Part shown: positions 15,789-24,450 of the stretch, in pieces
How positions within the stretch are numbered: the first letter of the stretch is position 1
How the letters are laid out: each line of letters begins with the position of its first letter
Origin: a bacterium
GTDB lineage: Bacteria > Verrucomicrobiota > Verrucomicrobiia > Limisphaerales > J093
Reading direction: 5' to 3'
Assembly: GCA_021780105.1 (NCBI GenBank)
Contig: JAJXZJ010000046.1
Span: forward strand, 267,597 to 331,596
DNA: 64,000 bases
Notes under the pieces: generated by a model
What the model saw: only the letters and a program-made list of their open reading frames with translations
Databases searched by the model: none
Told to the model about the DNA's origin: nothing
Program-made: the position numbers and the translations under genes

Positions 15789-17999
15789 TCAATTTGCCGG
15801 CGGAATGCGCACGCACATCACGGTGTAAGGCGGTAGTTCCAGTTCCAGTTTTCCGTCGTGAACGGCTGCAGTCGAATCCACCGGCTTGACGGCGTCGGGA
15901 TGCTCCAGCGTGTTGCCCGTCCAGGGTGCGTCCGCGGCGAGCGTCCGCACCGCGGCCGACGCAGCGGCGTTGAAATCAGACAACTCAACCTCCAGTTTCA
16001 CCGGTCCTTGCGTGCCGCGATGCACCAGCGACAGCAGCAGGCTGCCGTCCGGCGCAAGCGCCGCCAGCGCGTCCACGGCGCTGAATCTGGCCGCCGACGT
16101 GGCGCCGCGCAAATCCGGCAGTACGCGCGGCGCGGGCTCGCTGGCGCATTCGAGTTCCGCAGTCACGGGCGTCGCGTTGGCCAGCGCTGCAAAATCCGCC
16201 TGGGCGTAGTAGCAGGGATTCGCATAGACGCGTTCGCGTTCCTTGCGCAGACCGCCGCCGTGGTTGACCACCGCCGAGTGCGTGATGAGTTCAACGAACG
16301 GCGCCAGGCGCACCGCCGCGTGATAAATCAGCACGTCGTAAAGCGCCTCGGTGATTGAACCCTGGTTGACCAGATTCTCACGCGTCAAGTGGACCGTTTC
16401 GCCTGCCCCCGTCGCGCGGCCGAGGTGCGCGAAGAGTTGCAGTTCGGTCACCGCGAGCCGCGGATCGCGCACGCCGGCGCGTTCCATGTCGGCCCGCAAC
16501 GCGGACCATTTTTGCTCCAGCACTTCCGGCACCGCCATGAAATCGCGATACACATCCAGCGGCGCCACCGCCGGCGACACGTCACCGCCGATCAACGGGT
16601 GGTCCGTGATCGCCTCCAATTCGGGCGCGGTGCCGGCGATGAGCGTGTCGTTCCACGCCTTGCCCCAGAACACCGGCGCGCCGCAGGCCATCAGGTGGAT
16701 GTCCGGATCGGCCGCGTGCATCGCCCGCACGAACTGGTGATAGCGGTCCACGTAGCCCTCGGCGGTCGTCCAGTTGAACTGCCAGCGGCCCCACAATTCG
16801 TTGCCGACCTCCCAGTATTTCACGCCGTAGGGTTCGGGATGGCCGTTCGCCGCCCGGCGCGCTCCCATCGGCGTGTTCGTGGCGCCGTTGCAGTATTCGA
16901 TCCACGCCGCGGCCTCCGCGGGTGTGCCGCTGCCGGCGTTCACGCAGATCATCGGCTCGCAACCCACCGCGCGGCAGAACTCGATGAATTCATCCGTGCC
17001 GAAGGTGTTCGGCTCCACGCCGCCCCAGGCGTAATTCGGCTTGGTCGGCCGCGCCTCCACCGGGCCGACGCCGTCCTCCCAATGATAACCGCTCACGAAA
17101 TTCCCGCCTGGCCAGCGCAGCAGCGGCAGATGTGATTCCTTCAGCAAACGAACAATGTCCGGGTCCGCGCCGTGAGCGTTGTCCGCCGGCCAGAGAAAAC
17201 AATGCGCCACCACGAACTGTCCGGCGGCGTCCGCCGTGAGCGCCAACTTGCAGGCGTCGCCCGCCGGCCAGTCCTCCGGCACCGTGAGTGTGCCGACAAA
17301 CTTGTGCCACTCGCCCGACACGCCGGGAATCGTGGCGGAAACCGTCGGTCCGGCGGCGCCGGTCGTGGACAGCGAAACCGCCAGCGACGTGATCTGTGGC
17401 GAGCGCGTCAGCACCTCGAACTGATAACGGCGAACCCGGTGCAGCGGCAGCCAGGTCCATTGCGCGATGCCCTGGCCGGTGACGTTCACCTGCACCCGCT
17501 GGGCGCGGCCGCCCCGCGGTCCGGTGTCCGGGCTGACGCGCACGGCGTCACGCGGTCCGACGCGCGTCCAGAAACTTGCCAACCCATCCGCCCGCGCCTG
17601 CACCAGACCCGCCAACGCATCCTCCGGCCAGCCAAAACGCGTGGCCATCCGGCGCAACTCGGCGTTGATGCGGTCGTCCTGCCACAGAAATTCCACCACG
17701 CCGTCGGGCGTGCTGTGCCCGGAGGCCAGCGGGTAATCGGCGAACGTCGCGTTCCGCAGGATTTGTGCGTCCATGCCGTTATAGATGTTGAAGCCCAGAT
17801 GCTCGGCAAATTTGCCCGTGATGAACGGCGGGATGCGATACGGCGACCGCTCGGCGGCATGAACGCGGAGCACGGCGTGCGCGGCCTCGGCAGAATCGTG
17901 GATCTGCTCGGCGGCAAACCCGACGCCGAAGGCTGTGGCCGTGAAGCAGGTCATCGCGCCCATGGCGCCAAGAACCATCGTCAGGGAAAGGCGTCTCAT
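15789..17999 (-). CDS. Secreted GH51-like alpha-L-arabinofuranosidase
   Basis: A 736-residue protein with a signal peptide (LSLTMVLGAMGAMTCFTATAFG). ATG 17999 is preferred over a TTG at 18017. The glycosidase core shows RWPGGNF..GYHWEDGVGP (about residues 295-312), the acid/base motif KYWEVGNELWG (Glu401) and a nucleophile-type strand AVTELQLF (Glu519); the C-terminal ~180 residues form the beta domain. This order and the R-x-P-G-G-N motif are those of GH51 arabinofuranosidases, which remove arabinose from hemicellulose. A carbohydrate-binding-like segment (residues about 150-270) lies before the core. Downstream of the FmdB gene by 48 bp. Confidence 0.8.
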   Translation of the reverse strand: MRRLSLTMVLGAMGAMTCFTATAFGVGFAAEQIHDSAEAAHAVLRVHAAERSPYRIPPFITGKFAEHLGFNIYNGMDAQILRNATFADYPLASGHSTPDGVVEFLWQDDRINAELRRMATRFGWPEDALAGLVQARADGLASFWTRVGPRDAVRVSPDTGPRGGRAQRVQVNVTGQGIAQWTWLPLHRVRRYQFEVLTRSPQITSLAVSLSTTGAAGPTVSATIPGVSGEWHKFVGTLTVPEDWPAGDACKLALTADAAGQFVVAHCFLWPADNAHGADPDIVRLLKESHLPLLRWPGGNFVSGYHWEDGVGPVEARPTKPNYAWGGVEPNTFGTDEFIEFCRAVGCEPMICVNAGSGTPAEAAAWIEYCNGATNTPMGARRAANGHPEPYGVKYWEVGNELWGRWQFNWTTAEGYVDRYHQFVRAMHAADPDIHLMACGAPVFWGKAWNDTLIAGTAPELEAITDHPLIGGDVSPAVAPLDVYRDFMAVPEVLEQKWSALRADMERAGVRDPRLAVTELQLFAHLGRATGAGETVHLTRENLVNQGSITEALYDVLIYHAAVRLAPFVELITHSAVVNHGGGLRKERERVYANPCYYAQADFAALANATPVTAELECASEPAPRVLPDLRGATSAARFSAVDALAALAPDGSLLLSLVHRGTQGPVKLEVELSDFNAAASAAVRTLAADAPWTGNTLEHPDAVKPVDSTAAVHDGKLELELPPYTVMCVRIPPAN

Positions 18000-18047
18000 G
18001 CGCCGAGCTTGGGACAAGCCGGGCCGGCGGACAAGGCAAAGCCGCGG

Positions 18048-18293
18048 TTATTGCCGCTCGTATTCGCCCTTGTTCACGCGCTTGAGCACCGTGAACCCGG
18101 CCTTCTTGGCGTCGGAAATCGAAACCGGTTTGAGCAGGCTGGGCGTGTTGAAGCTGGAAATCACCCGGCGCACGGGCTTTTTGCACGCCGGACACTGCGT
18201 CAGCGGCTTGGCGTTGACCGGACGACGCAGCGTGAAGCGCCCGCCGCACACCACGCAGGCGCCTTCGCAAAGTTCGTATTCGTAAAGCGGCAT
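18048..18293 (-). CDS. FmdB-type zinc-ribbon protein
   Basis: An 81-residue protein starting MPLYEYELCEGACVVCGGRF, the hallmark of FmdB-like zinc ribbons, with a CVVC...CPAC pair of metal knuckles. The family is widespread and usually annotated as putative regulators; the real role is unknown. The C-terminal half (SFNTPSLLKPVSISDAKKAGFTVLKRVNKGEYER) is also typical. Cytoplasmic, stands alone between glycosidase genes, and nothing in the context gives a job. Confidence 0.82.
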   Translation of the reverse strand: MPLYEYELCEGACVVCGGRFTLRRPVNAKPLTQCPACKKPVRRVISSFNTPSLLKPVSISDAKKAGFTVLKRVNKGEYERQ

Positions 18294-18549
18294 AGCCCGA
18301 TCACCCGTGGCAACGGCCGTCCCGCCGTCGCCCGACGGTCGACATTACGCCGTGCCGCCAGCGCCGACAAGCGTCATGCGGGAAAGCCAGCGGAAGGTGC
18401 CTTGGCCTCATACCAATGGCTTTGCAGGCTTTCGCGCACCTCCCTCTCCGATCCAGGCAGCACGACTGTCATTGATGTCCCGCCCTGTGCGCGGACGACC
18501 TGGGACAGCATTTATTGCCGGATCCGTGTGCCCGGATCCAATGCCACGC

Positions 18550-19326
18550 TTACGGTATCTTTTCGTAAACGCGGACGTAATCCACGTCGAACGTGGCCGG
18601 GAAAACGGTTTCCGCGTCCAGTGCGCCGGGCCAATCACCGCCCACGGCCAGGTTGATCAGCATATACATCGGGGTGCGCGGGATCGAATCCTCCGAGCGA
18701 AAACGCTCTACGCCGTCCACGAACCACACGATCCGCTCCGGCGACCATTCCACGACGAAGTCATGGAAGCCCGCTGAGAAGTCCGGTCCAACCCAGAAGC
18801 CGCCGTGCGACTTGTGCTGCCGTTGGTCGTTGAGAAAATGATGTGTGAAATACGCCTTCTGCGGTTGGTGGCCGAGGATTTCGAGCACGTCAATTTCCGG
18901 CGGCCAGGCGAGCGGTTGCGGCAGCAGCCAGAACGCCGGCCACATGCCCTTGCCCTTGGGCACGCGGCAGCGGATTTCAAACCGGCCGTATCGCTGGGCG
19001 AATTTCTGGTAGGTGGTCATCATCCCGGAGGTGTAGGACCGCTCCTTGCCCGCGTAGCTGGCCGACCGCTTCTCCGCCGTGACGCTCAAAATTCCGTCCT
19101 TCACGACGAACGCGTCCGGCACATACGCCTGCAACTCGTTGTTGCGCTCCCGGCCCCACGGGTCGTTTGGATTCCATTTCGTCAGGTCCAGCGACGTGCC
19201 GTCGAACTCGTCGTCAAAGGTGAGTTTCCAGCCGGGCCGGTCGGCTGGAGCGGCGAAAATGGGCATCGGCAGCGTGACGAGCAGGGCCAGCGCGAGCAGC
19301 GAGATTCTGAATGGGCGGTGCTTCAT
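18550..19326 (-). CDS. Secreted GH16 beta-glucanase/laminarinase-like
   Basis: A 258-residue protein with a signal peptide (ISLLALALLVTLPMPIFA) and one GH16 domain. The catalytic signature EIDVLEILG gives nucleophile Glu144, Asp146 and acid/base Glu149; flanking segments (WKLTFDDEFDGTSLDLTKW, YGRFEIRCRVPKGKGMWPAFWLLP, FHDFVVEWSPERIVWFVDG) are standard for the family. Known: GH16 enzymes cut beta-1,3/1,4-glucans, galactans or related polymers; specificity cannot be set here. A single domain with no binding module or anchor. Lies between FmdB and GH35 with 256- and 102-bp gaps. Confidence 0.9.
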   Translation of the reverse strand: MKHRPFRISLLALALLVTLPMPIFAAPADRPGWKLTFDDEFDGTSLDLTKWNPNDPWGRERNNELQAYVPDAFVVKDGILSVTAEKRSASYAGKERSYTSGMMTTYQKFAQRYGRFEIRCRVPKGKGMWPAFWLLPQPLAWPPEIDVLEILGHQPQKAYFTHHFLNDQRQHKSHGGFWVGPDFSAGFHDFVVEWSPERIVWFVDGVERFRSEDSIPRTPMYMLINLAVGGDWPGALDAETVFPATFDVDYVRVYEKIP

Positions 19327-19428
19327 GGCGTTGTCATAGCACCGCAGCAGAGCGCAGACAAGCCTGCAATCATCGGCGACAATGATGGCCGATTCGGCAG
19401 GCCGAAACTACCGGTTATCTGTCCGGCC

Positions 19429-21804
19429 TCACGGCGCAGCCGGGCCGGTGAGCAGATCGTCGCCGATGTAAATGCGGTAGTCCTTGATGCGGCCGTTCAG
19501 CGAATCCTGCCGCGGGAGGCAACGGACGCCGACGATGGTTTGCTCGCGGCCAAGGTCGAGGACCAGCGCGTGCGGGTGCTTCGGCTGCGCGCCGTCCCAT
19601 TGCGTGTGCCAGAACGTGGTGGCCTGCAGGTCGAACACGTTGTCGGCCGAGCCGTCGTCGCTGTCCAGTTCCTCGCTGTCGGCGTAGGCGACTTTCCACC
19701 CGTCGCGCGGCAGGTCTTTGCCGTCGGGACCGACCAGGTAAAGTTCGGCCAGCGTGGTGAAGGCGTCCCCGTTTTGGGAACTCAGCGCCTCCAGACAAAA
19801 GAAGCGGCCCGTGGCCGGCGCGAACTTCGCCACCTGCCAATCCTTGCCAGGGCCGAACGTGCCCGTGGCAGCCGGCGTAAGCCCGGCGAGCACCAGCTTT
19901 TGCCCCGGTTTGCGATGCGCCTTGGCGTTGGCTTGTTCGTTGGCCTGGTTCAAAATCGGTTCAGCGAGGCCGGCGACGGTGTGGTTCGTCGTGCCGTTCA
20001 GCTCAAAGACGATCAGCTCATTGCGGCCGGTCTTCAGCCACGGTCCGGGGCAGTAGAGGGTTTGCTGCGGGCCGATGTTCCAAAAGCGGCCGAGGTTGTG
20101 GCCATTGACCCAGGCGACGCCTTTGCCCCAGGTGCTGAAGTCCAGAAACGTGTCGCCGGTGCGCGCCAGTTCAAACGTGCCGCGATAGAACGCCGGCACG
20201 GAGTCGTCGGACGGCGTGTCGGAGCGCAGTTGAAGCTTCGCCGGTTCTTCAAACTTGAGTGCGTCCAACTCCTGCGCATCGAGCGGCAGGCTGTAGATCC
20301 GCCAGCCGGTCAGTTCCTTCGTGGCGTCGGCGGTCACCAACTCGACCGTTTCGGTGATGCCCTTGCGGTCGTGGATATAGCCGCCGTAGTTGACGTGGCC
20401 GAACGTGTCCACGAGCAGGTCGAGCGTGCTTTCGCGGTCGCGCGCCGGCAGCGACGCGCTGTTTTGGTTATGGCGCCGGTCGAGCGTCGCGATTTTTTTG
20501 CCGTTGAGGAAGACGAGGCCGTAGTCGTGGAGTTCCTGGATGACGAGTTTTTCGCCACCGCCGGCGGGCAGGGTGGTGCGATAGAGAATCGCGCCGTGCG
20601 GTTGGTCGAGCATTTCCATGAACGGCGGATGTTCAAATTCCTTCGCGGCGGGCAGGTTGGCGAAGAGCGGCGCGGCTTCCGTGAACTGGATCGGCGCAAT
20701 CGTCGTCACCGGCTCGCGCGGCGGCACGTCCGGAAGTTTTTCGCCGGGCGCCAGGTGTTTGAGGAACAGCTCGCGCAGCGCGTGGAATTTCGGCGTGTCC
20801 CAGCCGGCCTCGCTGATCGGCGCGTCGTAATCGTAGCTCGTCACCTGCGGTGCAAACGGCGGGCAGTTGGCGCCGGCGGTAAAGCCGAACGACGTGCCGC
20901 CATGCACCATGTAAATGCTGAACGACGCGTTGTGGTCGAGCATCCAGCCGATTTCCTGGACGATGCGCGCGGTGTCGCCGAAGTGATGGCCCTTGCCCCA
21001 ACTGTCAAACCAGCCCGGATAGTACTCGCCGCACATCAACGGGCCCGCGGGCCGGATTTCCCGGAGCGCCTTGAAATTGCCGGCCGGGTCGCCGCCGAAG
21101 TTCACGACGCAAAACAGGTCGCTGCGGGTGTCGTTCTTGAGCTGCGACGGACCGTCGCACGTGAAGAGCGGCACCTCGAAGCCCGCGGCCTTGAGATCGT
21201 CACGGAGGATGCCGATGTATTGGCGGTCGTGCCCGTAGGAGCCGTATTCGTTTTCCACCTGCACCATGACGATCGGCCCGCCGCGGGTGATCTGGAGCGG
21301 CGCGAGCTGGCGGCCGACTTCCATCAGGTAGCGCCGGCAGGCTTCCAGGTAACGCGGGTCCTGCGTGCGGACCTTGAGATCGGGAATCTTCAGCAACCAC
21401 GACGGAAAGCCGCCGAAATCCCACTCGGCGCAGGAATACGGGCCGGGGCGCAGAATGACCTTCAGTCCTTCCGCTTGCGCAAGCCGGCAAAACTCGGCCG
21501 CGTCGGCGTTGCCGGTGAAGTTCCACTGACCCGGCTGCGGCTCGTGAAGGTTCCAGAACAGATAGGCGCAAACCGTGTTCAGGCCCATTGCGCGGGCCAT
21601 GCGCAACCTCTGCTGCCAGTATTCGCGCGGCACACGGGCAAAGTGCATCTCCCCGCAGCGGATGAGAAACGGCTGGCCGTCGAGGAGAAAATCGTTCGTG
21701 CCGATGGCGAACGTGGACGCGATGGCACGCGGGGCGCCGCACGCCAGCAGCATCGCACCCAGCGCGGCAAGTCCGACACGGCGGATCAAGGACATGGCCT
21801 TCAT
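19429..21804 (-). CDS. Secreted GH35 beta-galactosidase with C-terminal beta-sandwich domains
   Basis: A 791-residue protein with a signal peptide (VGLAALGAMLLACGAPRAIA). The TIM-barrel core shows the family motifs ILRPGPYSCAEWDFGGFPSWL (shortened here in meaning: RPGPY..AEWD near 119-129), VQVENEYGSYG with acid/base Glu186, and LMCGEYYPGWFDSWG with nucleophile Glu260. Later come two jelly-roll domains with GxxWVNGHNLGRFW and a last ~150 residues resembling an F5/8-type discoidin domain (VLDLGREQTIVGVRCLPRQ). Releases beta-galactose from polysaccharides outside the cell. A second ATG at 21795 is a possible start. Confidence 0.9.
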   Translation of the reverse strand: MKAMSLIRRVGLAALGAMLLACGAPRAIASTFAIGTNDFLLDGQPFLIRCGEMHFARVPREYWQQRLRMARAMGLNTVCAYLFWNLHEPQPGQWNFTGNADAAEFCRLAQAEGLKVILRPGPYSCAEWDFGGFPSWLLKIPDLKVRTQDPRYLEACRRYLMEVGRQLAPLQITRGGPIVMVQVENEYGSYGHDRQYIGILRDDLKAAGFEVPLFTCDGPSQLKNDTRSDLFCVVNFGGDPAGNFKALREIRPAGPLMCGEYYPGWFDSWGKGHHFGDTARIVQEIGWMLDHNASFSIYMVHGGTSFGFTAGANCPPFAPQVTSYDYDAPISEAGWDTPKFHALRELFLKHLAPGEKLPDVPPREPVTTIAPIQFTEAAPLFANLPAAKEFEHPPFMEMLDQPHGAILYRTTLPAGGGEKLVIQELHDYGLVFLNGKKIATLDRRHNQNSASLPARDRESTLDLLVDTFGHVNYGGYIHDRKGITETVELVTADATKELTGWRIYSLPLDAQELDALKFEEPAKLQLRSDTPSDDSVPAFYRGTFELARTGDTFLDFSTWGKGVAWVNGHNLGRFWNIGPQQTLYCPGPWLKTGRNELIVFELNGTTNHTVAGLAEPILNQANEQANAKAHRKPGQKLVLAGLTPAATGTFGPGKDWQVAKFAPATGRFFCLEALSSQNGDAFTTLAELYLVGPDGKDLPRDGWKVAYADSEELDSDDGSADNVFDLQATTFWHTQWDGAQPKHPHALVLDLGREQTIVGVRCLPRQDSLNGRIKDYRIYIGDDLLTGPAAP

Positions 21805-21990
21805 GGGCGCGAATCATGTCGGCTCCCGCGCGGCGCGACAAATCATTTTCCCGCACTGCCCGGTTCGTCGCGACCGGCTCCAGCCCGTTTGCGTCCGGCC
21901 GCACCCGCCCTTATGTTGCGCCTCGGTTGGCGTGCCGCCGGGGACCGGCCAGCCGCAGTTTTGCCACCACATTAAACGAAAGAAACCGCC

Positions 21991-23076
21991 ATGATTGACA
22001 CCATTCAAAAACAGCTCGGCAACCAGGCCGACGCGCTGCTCAACTTCAACACTCCGAAAATCCCCAAGTCCCGGCTTCACGTGCCGGGTCACGATTTCGT
22101 GGACCGCGTTTACGCGGCCTCCGACCGCAACAATCGCGTGCTGGTGAACCTCCAGCGGTTGTTCAACACCGGCCGCCTGGCCGGCACGGGCTACCTCTCG
22201 ATCCTGCCGGTGGACCAGGGGATCGAGCATTCCGCCGGCGCGAGTTTCGCCAAGAATCCCGATTACTTCGACCCGGAGAACATCATCCGCCTGGCGATCG
22301 AAGGCGGCTGCAACGCCGTGGCCTCGACCTTCGGCGTGCTGGGCATGTGCGCCCGCCGTTACGCGCACAAGATTCCGTTCCTGGCGAAGTTCAATCACAA
22401 TGAACTGCTCACGTATCCGAACAAGGCCGACCAGATTTTGTTCGGGACGATCAAGGAGGCATATGACATGGGCTGTGCGGCCGTCGGCGCGACGATCTAT
22501 TTCGGCTCGCCGGAGAGCAGCCGGCAGATCGTGGAAGTCGCTCAGACCTTTCACGTCGCGCATGAACTCGGCATGGCCACCGTGCTCTGGTGCTACCTCC
22601 GCAACAGCGCGTTCAAGGTCAAGGGCGCCGACGGCAAGACCACCGACTATCATGTGGCGGCCGATCTCACGGGCCAGGCCAACCACCTCGGCGTCACCAT
22701 CGAGGCGGACATCATCAAGCAGAAGCTGCCGGAGAACAACGGCGGCTACGAGGCGCTCCAGATGGGCGGATCGAGTTACGGCAAATTCGACCCGCGCATC
22801 TACACCGAGCTGTGCAGCGAGCATCCCATTGACCGCTGCCGTTACCAGGTGGCCAACTGCTACATGGGCCGCGCCGGGCTGATCAACAGCGGCGGGGAAT
22901 CCAAGGGCGCGGGCGACCTCGAGGCCGCCGTGACCACCGCCGTGATCAACAAACGGGCCGGCGGCACCGGCTTGATCTCCGGGCGGAAGGCGTTCCAGCG
23001 GCCGTTGAAGGACGGCGTGGCGCTGCTCAACGCCATCCAGGACGTTTACCTTTGCCCGGAAGTCACCGTCGCCTGA
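21991..23076 (+). CDS. fbaB: Class I fructose-bisphosphate aldolase (FbaB/DhnA type)
   Basis: A 361-residue protein, length normal for the family, with [22 protein letters not shown] near the N terminus and the DhnA-type barrel ([35 protein letters not shown]). Cleaves fructose-1,6-bisphosphate to dihydroxyacetone phosphate and glyceraldehyde-3-phosphate through a lysine Schiff base; cytoplasmic. It is preceded by GAAAG 9 nt before the ATG. This is the only plus-strand gene between the glycosidases and the arsenic island, divergent from the GH35 gene (186 bp apart) and convergent with the island's last gene. Confidence 0.93.
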   Translation: MIDTIQKQLGNQADALLNFNTPKIPKSRLHVPGHDFVDRVYAASDRNNRVLVNLQRLFNTGRLAGTGYLSILPVDQGIEHSAGASFAKNPDYFDPENIIRLAIEGGCNAVASTFGVLGMCARRYAHKIPFLAKFNHNELLTYPNKADQILFGTIKEAYDMGCAAVGATIYFGSPESSRQIVEVAQTFHVAHELGMATVLWCYLRNSAFKVKGADGKTTDYHVAADLTGQANHLGVTIEADIIKQKLPENNGGYEALQMGGSSYGKFDPRIYTELCSEHPIDRCRYQVANCYMGRAGLINSGGESKGAGDLEAAVTTAVINKRAGGTGLISGRKAFQRPLKDGVALLNAIQDVYLCPEVTVA

Positions 23077-23129
23077 GACGCCGCCAAGCTGGCGAAGGCC
23101 CGACCGCCTGAATTCAATCCGAGCTGCGC

Positions 23130-23310
23130 GAAATCGTTCATCCGTCATCGCGTTGACGTAGTCCGGCTTCGTCGTCAGCGTGAGGTCCGTCAGGCCGGCG
23201 GCGCGGACCATGCGTTCGGTTTCGGACACCAGCACCGCGCCGGCCACGCAGCCCACCAGCGCGGCAACCATTTCGCGCACCGCGGCGGGCAGCGGCGGGA
23301 GCAGGATTGG
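23130..23310 (-). pseudogene. Fragment of an arsM-like arsenite methyltransferase (C-terminal part)
   Basis: About 55 codons on the minus strand encode [40 protein letters not shown] and TLTTKPDYVNAM in one frame. They match the C-terminal region of the intact ArsM encoded at 43986-44831 at roughly 37 of 52 positions. No N-terminal methyltransferase part precedes it; the frame runs on into unrelated sequence on both sides. So this is a remnant of a second arsM copy. It sits at the outer end of the arsenic island, next to fbaB. The rest of the 387-bp gap (23077-23463) shows nothing. Confidence 0.8.
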
Positions 23311-23463
23311 CCCGCACTGCGGCGTTCGCTGCCGGTTTGGGCGATTTGCGCGTGGCTTTCGCGGACGCGATCCGGACGACTTCGGCGTTGTTGGGAGACG
23401 GGTTTGATTTATGGGAGATGATTTATCCGGAGCCATTGGTTGGCAAGGCGGCGGCTCCGGCCG

Positions 23464-24168
23464 TTACCGGGGTGGCGCAACATACACGAGATAGACTCCT
23501 CCGATCAGGACCAGAACGCCGCAGACGCGCTTGATGACGATGATTCCCCGCGAGTACTCATTCCAGTTGAGGAGGCGTTGCACCATTTCGGTGGAAGTTC
23601 CCGCCGCCACAATCACTGCGCAATGGCCCGTGCCGTAGGCGAGCAGCAGCAGCGCGCCGTAAAGGAAGCTGGTCGCGGCCAGCTTGAATGTCACCGCCAG
23701 CATCGGCGCCATGTAGGCGAACGTGCAAGGTCCCAGTGCAATGCCAAACACCAGCCCGAGAATAAACGCCGCAAGCGGACCCTTGCGTTGCATGCCGACC
23801 TGCCCCGGCCCGGAAAACGAGAGCGGAATCACGCCGAGCAAATGCAGTCCCACCGCAAAGAAGACGAGCGCGACGAAGTAATTTCCGTAACGTCCGACGT
23901 CGCCCAGCATCCGGCCCGCCGCGGCCGTGATGGCTCCGATAACCGCGATGGTGATCAGAATGCCCACGGCGAACAGCACCGAAGTCCAGAACGCGCGCCG
24001 CACCGTGACTTTGCCTTGCTCGCTGATGAAACCCACGATGAGCGGAATGCTGGCCAGATGGCAGGGGCTGAGCAGGATGCTGAGCACACCCCAGACAACG
24101 GCAGCCGCCAGCGCGATGAGCGGCGCGCCTTCGACGGCGTGGGTGAGGCTGGTGAAAAGTTGTTCCAT
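23464..24168 (-). CDS. CcdA-fold membrane transporter, ArsG-like
   Basis: A 234-residue, six-helix protein of the CcdA/DsbD fold with the paired Pro-Cys motifs LSPCHLASIP (helix 1) and ALGPCTFAYMAP (helix 4). Known: CcdA-type proteins move reducing equivalents or thiol substrates across the membrane; the ArsG branch, found with ArsE and ArsF, is reported to export trivalent aromatic arsenicals. The neighbours here (an ArsF-like tail 3 bp upstream and an ArsE-like mini-thioredoxin further up) make the ArsG reading the better one, although cytochrome c maturation stays possible given the many cytochromes in this genome. Confidence 0.75.
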   Translation of the reverse strand: MEQLFTSLTHAVEGAPLIALAAAVVWGVLSILLSPCHLASIPLIVGFISEQGKVTVRRAFWTSVLFAVGILITIAVIGAITAAAGRMLGDVGRYGNYFVALVFFAVGLHLLGVIPLSFSGPGQVGMQRKGPLAAFILGLVFGIALGPCTFAYMAPMLAVTFKLAATSFLYGALLLLAYGTGHCAVIVAAGTSTEMVQRLLNWNEYSRGIIVIKRVCGVLVLIGGVYLVYVAPPR

Positions 24169-24171
24169 AAA

Positions 24172-24441
24172 TCAGCGGTGATCCGGCGTGGACGGAAGAT
24201 TGAATTGGTTGGTGATGGTTTGCTGCTCCCGACCGCTGAGAAAGTTCCTCACTTCGGTTTTGACGTAGCTGTTTAGCTTGGGCGGGGCGTGGACCAGTTG
24301 CCACGTGTCGCCGAGCAGTTTCCATTTCTCGTCTTTGCCATTTCTTTGCCGCACCAGCACCAGCGAGGGACACGGCAGCTTGTAGTCCACAGCACCGTCA
24401 GTCTGAAGAAGACGATCTGTGCGCTTCGTTTCAGGCCTCAC
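24172..24441 (-). pseudogene. ArsF-like C-terminal remnant or short protein
   Basis: An 89-residue reading frame with a GTG start 9 bp after the preceding stop. From about residue 20 (DYKLPCPSLVLVRQRNGKDEKWKLLGDTW, given here as landmarks DYKL, SLVLV, KWKLL) it resembles the last third of ArsF-type proteins, which end in a V-L-V-x-x-x-D-G-K...W-K-N-L segment and a YVxxEVRxFL helix (here YVKTEVRNFL). The N-terminal membrane helix and the CxxC part normal for ArsF are absent. It is either a truncated gene kept between its partners or a short functional domain. Position between the Trx protein and the ArsG-like permease supports the identification. Confidence 0.5.
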
Positions 24442-24450
24442 GTTGCACGG

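Noticed and set aside
18805..21975. 1056-codon plus-strand frame opposite GH16 and GH35
   Set aside because: Covers two real glycosidase genes with catalytic motifs; the plus product is low-complexity Arg/Val/Ala.
21814..23436. 540-codon minus-strand frame over fbaB
   Set aside because: Only the first part, 23130-23310, is meaningful as an arsM remnant; the rest is the antisense of the aldolase gene.
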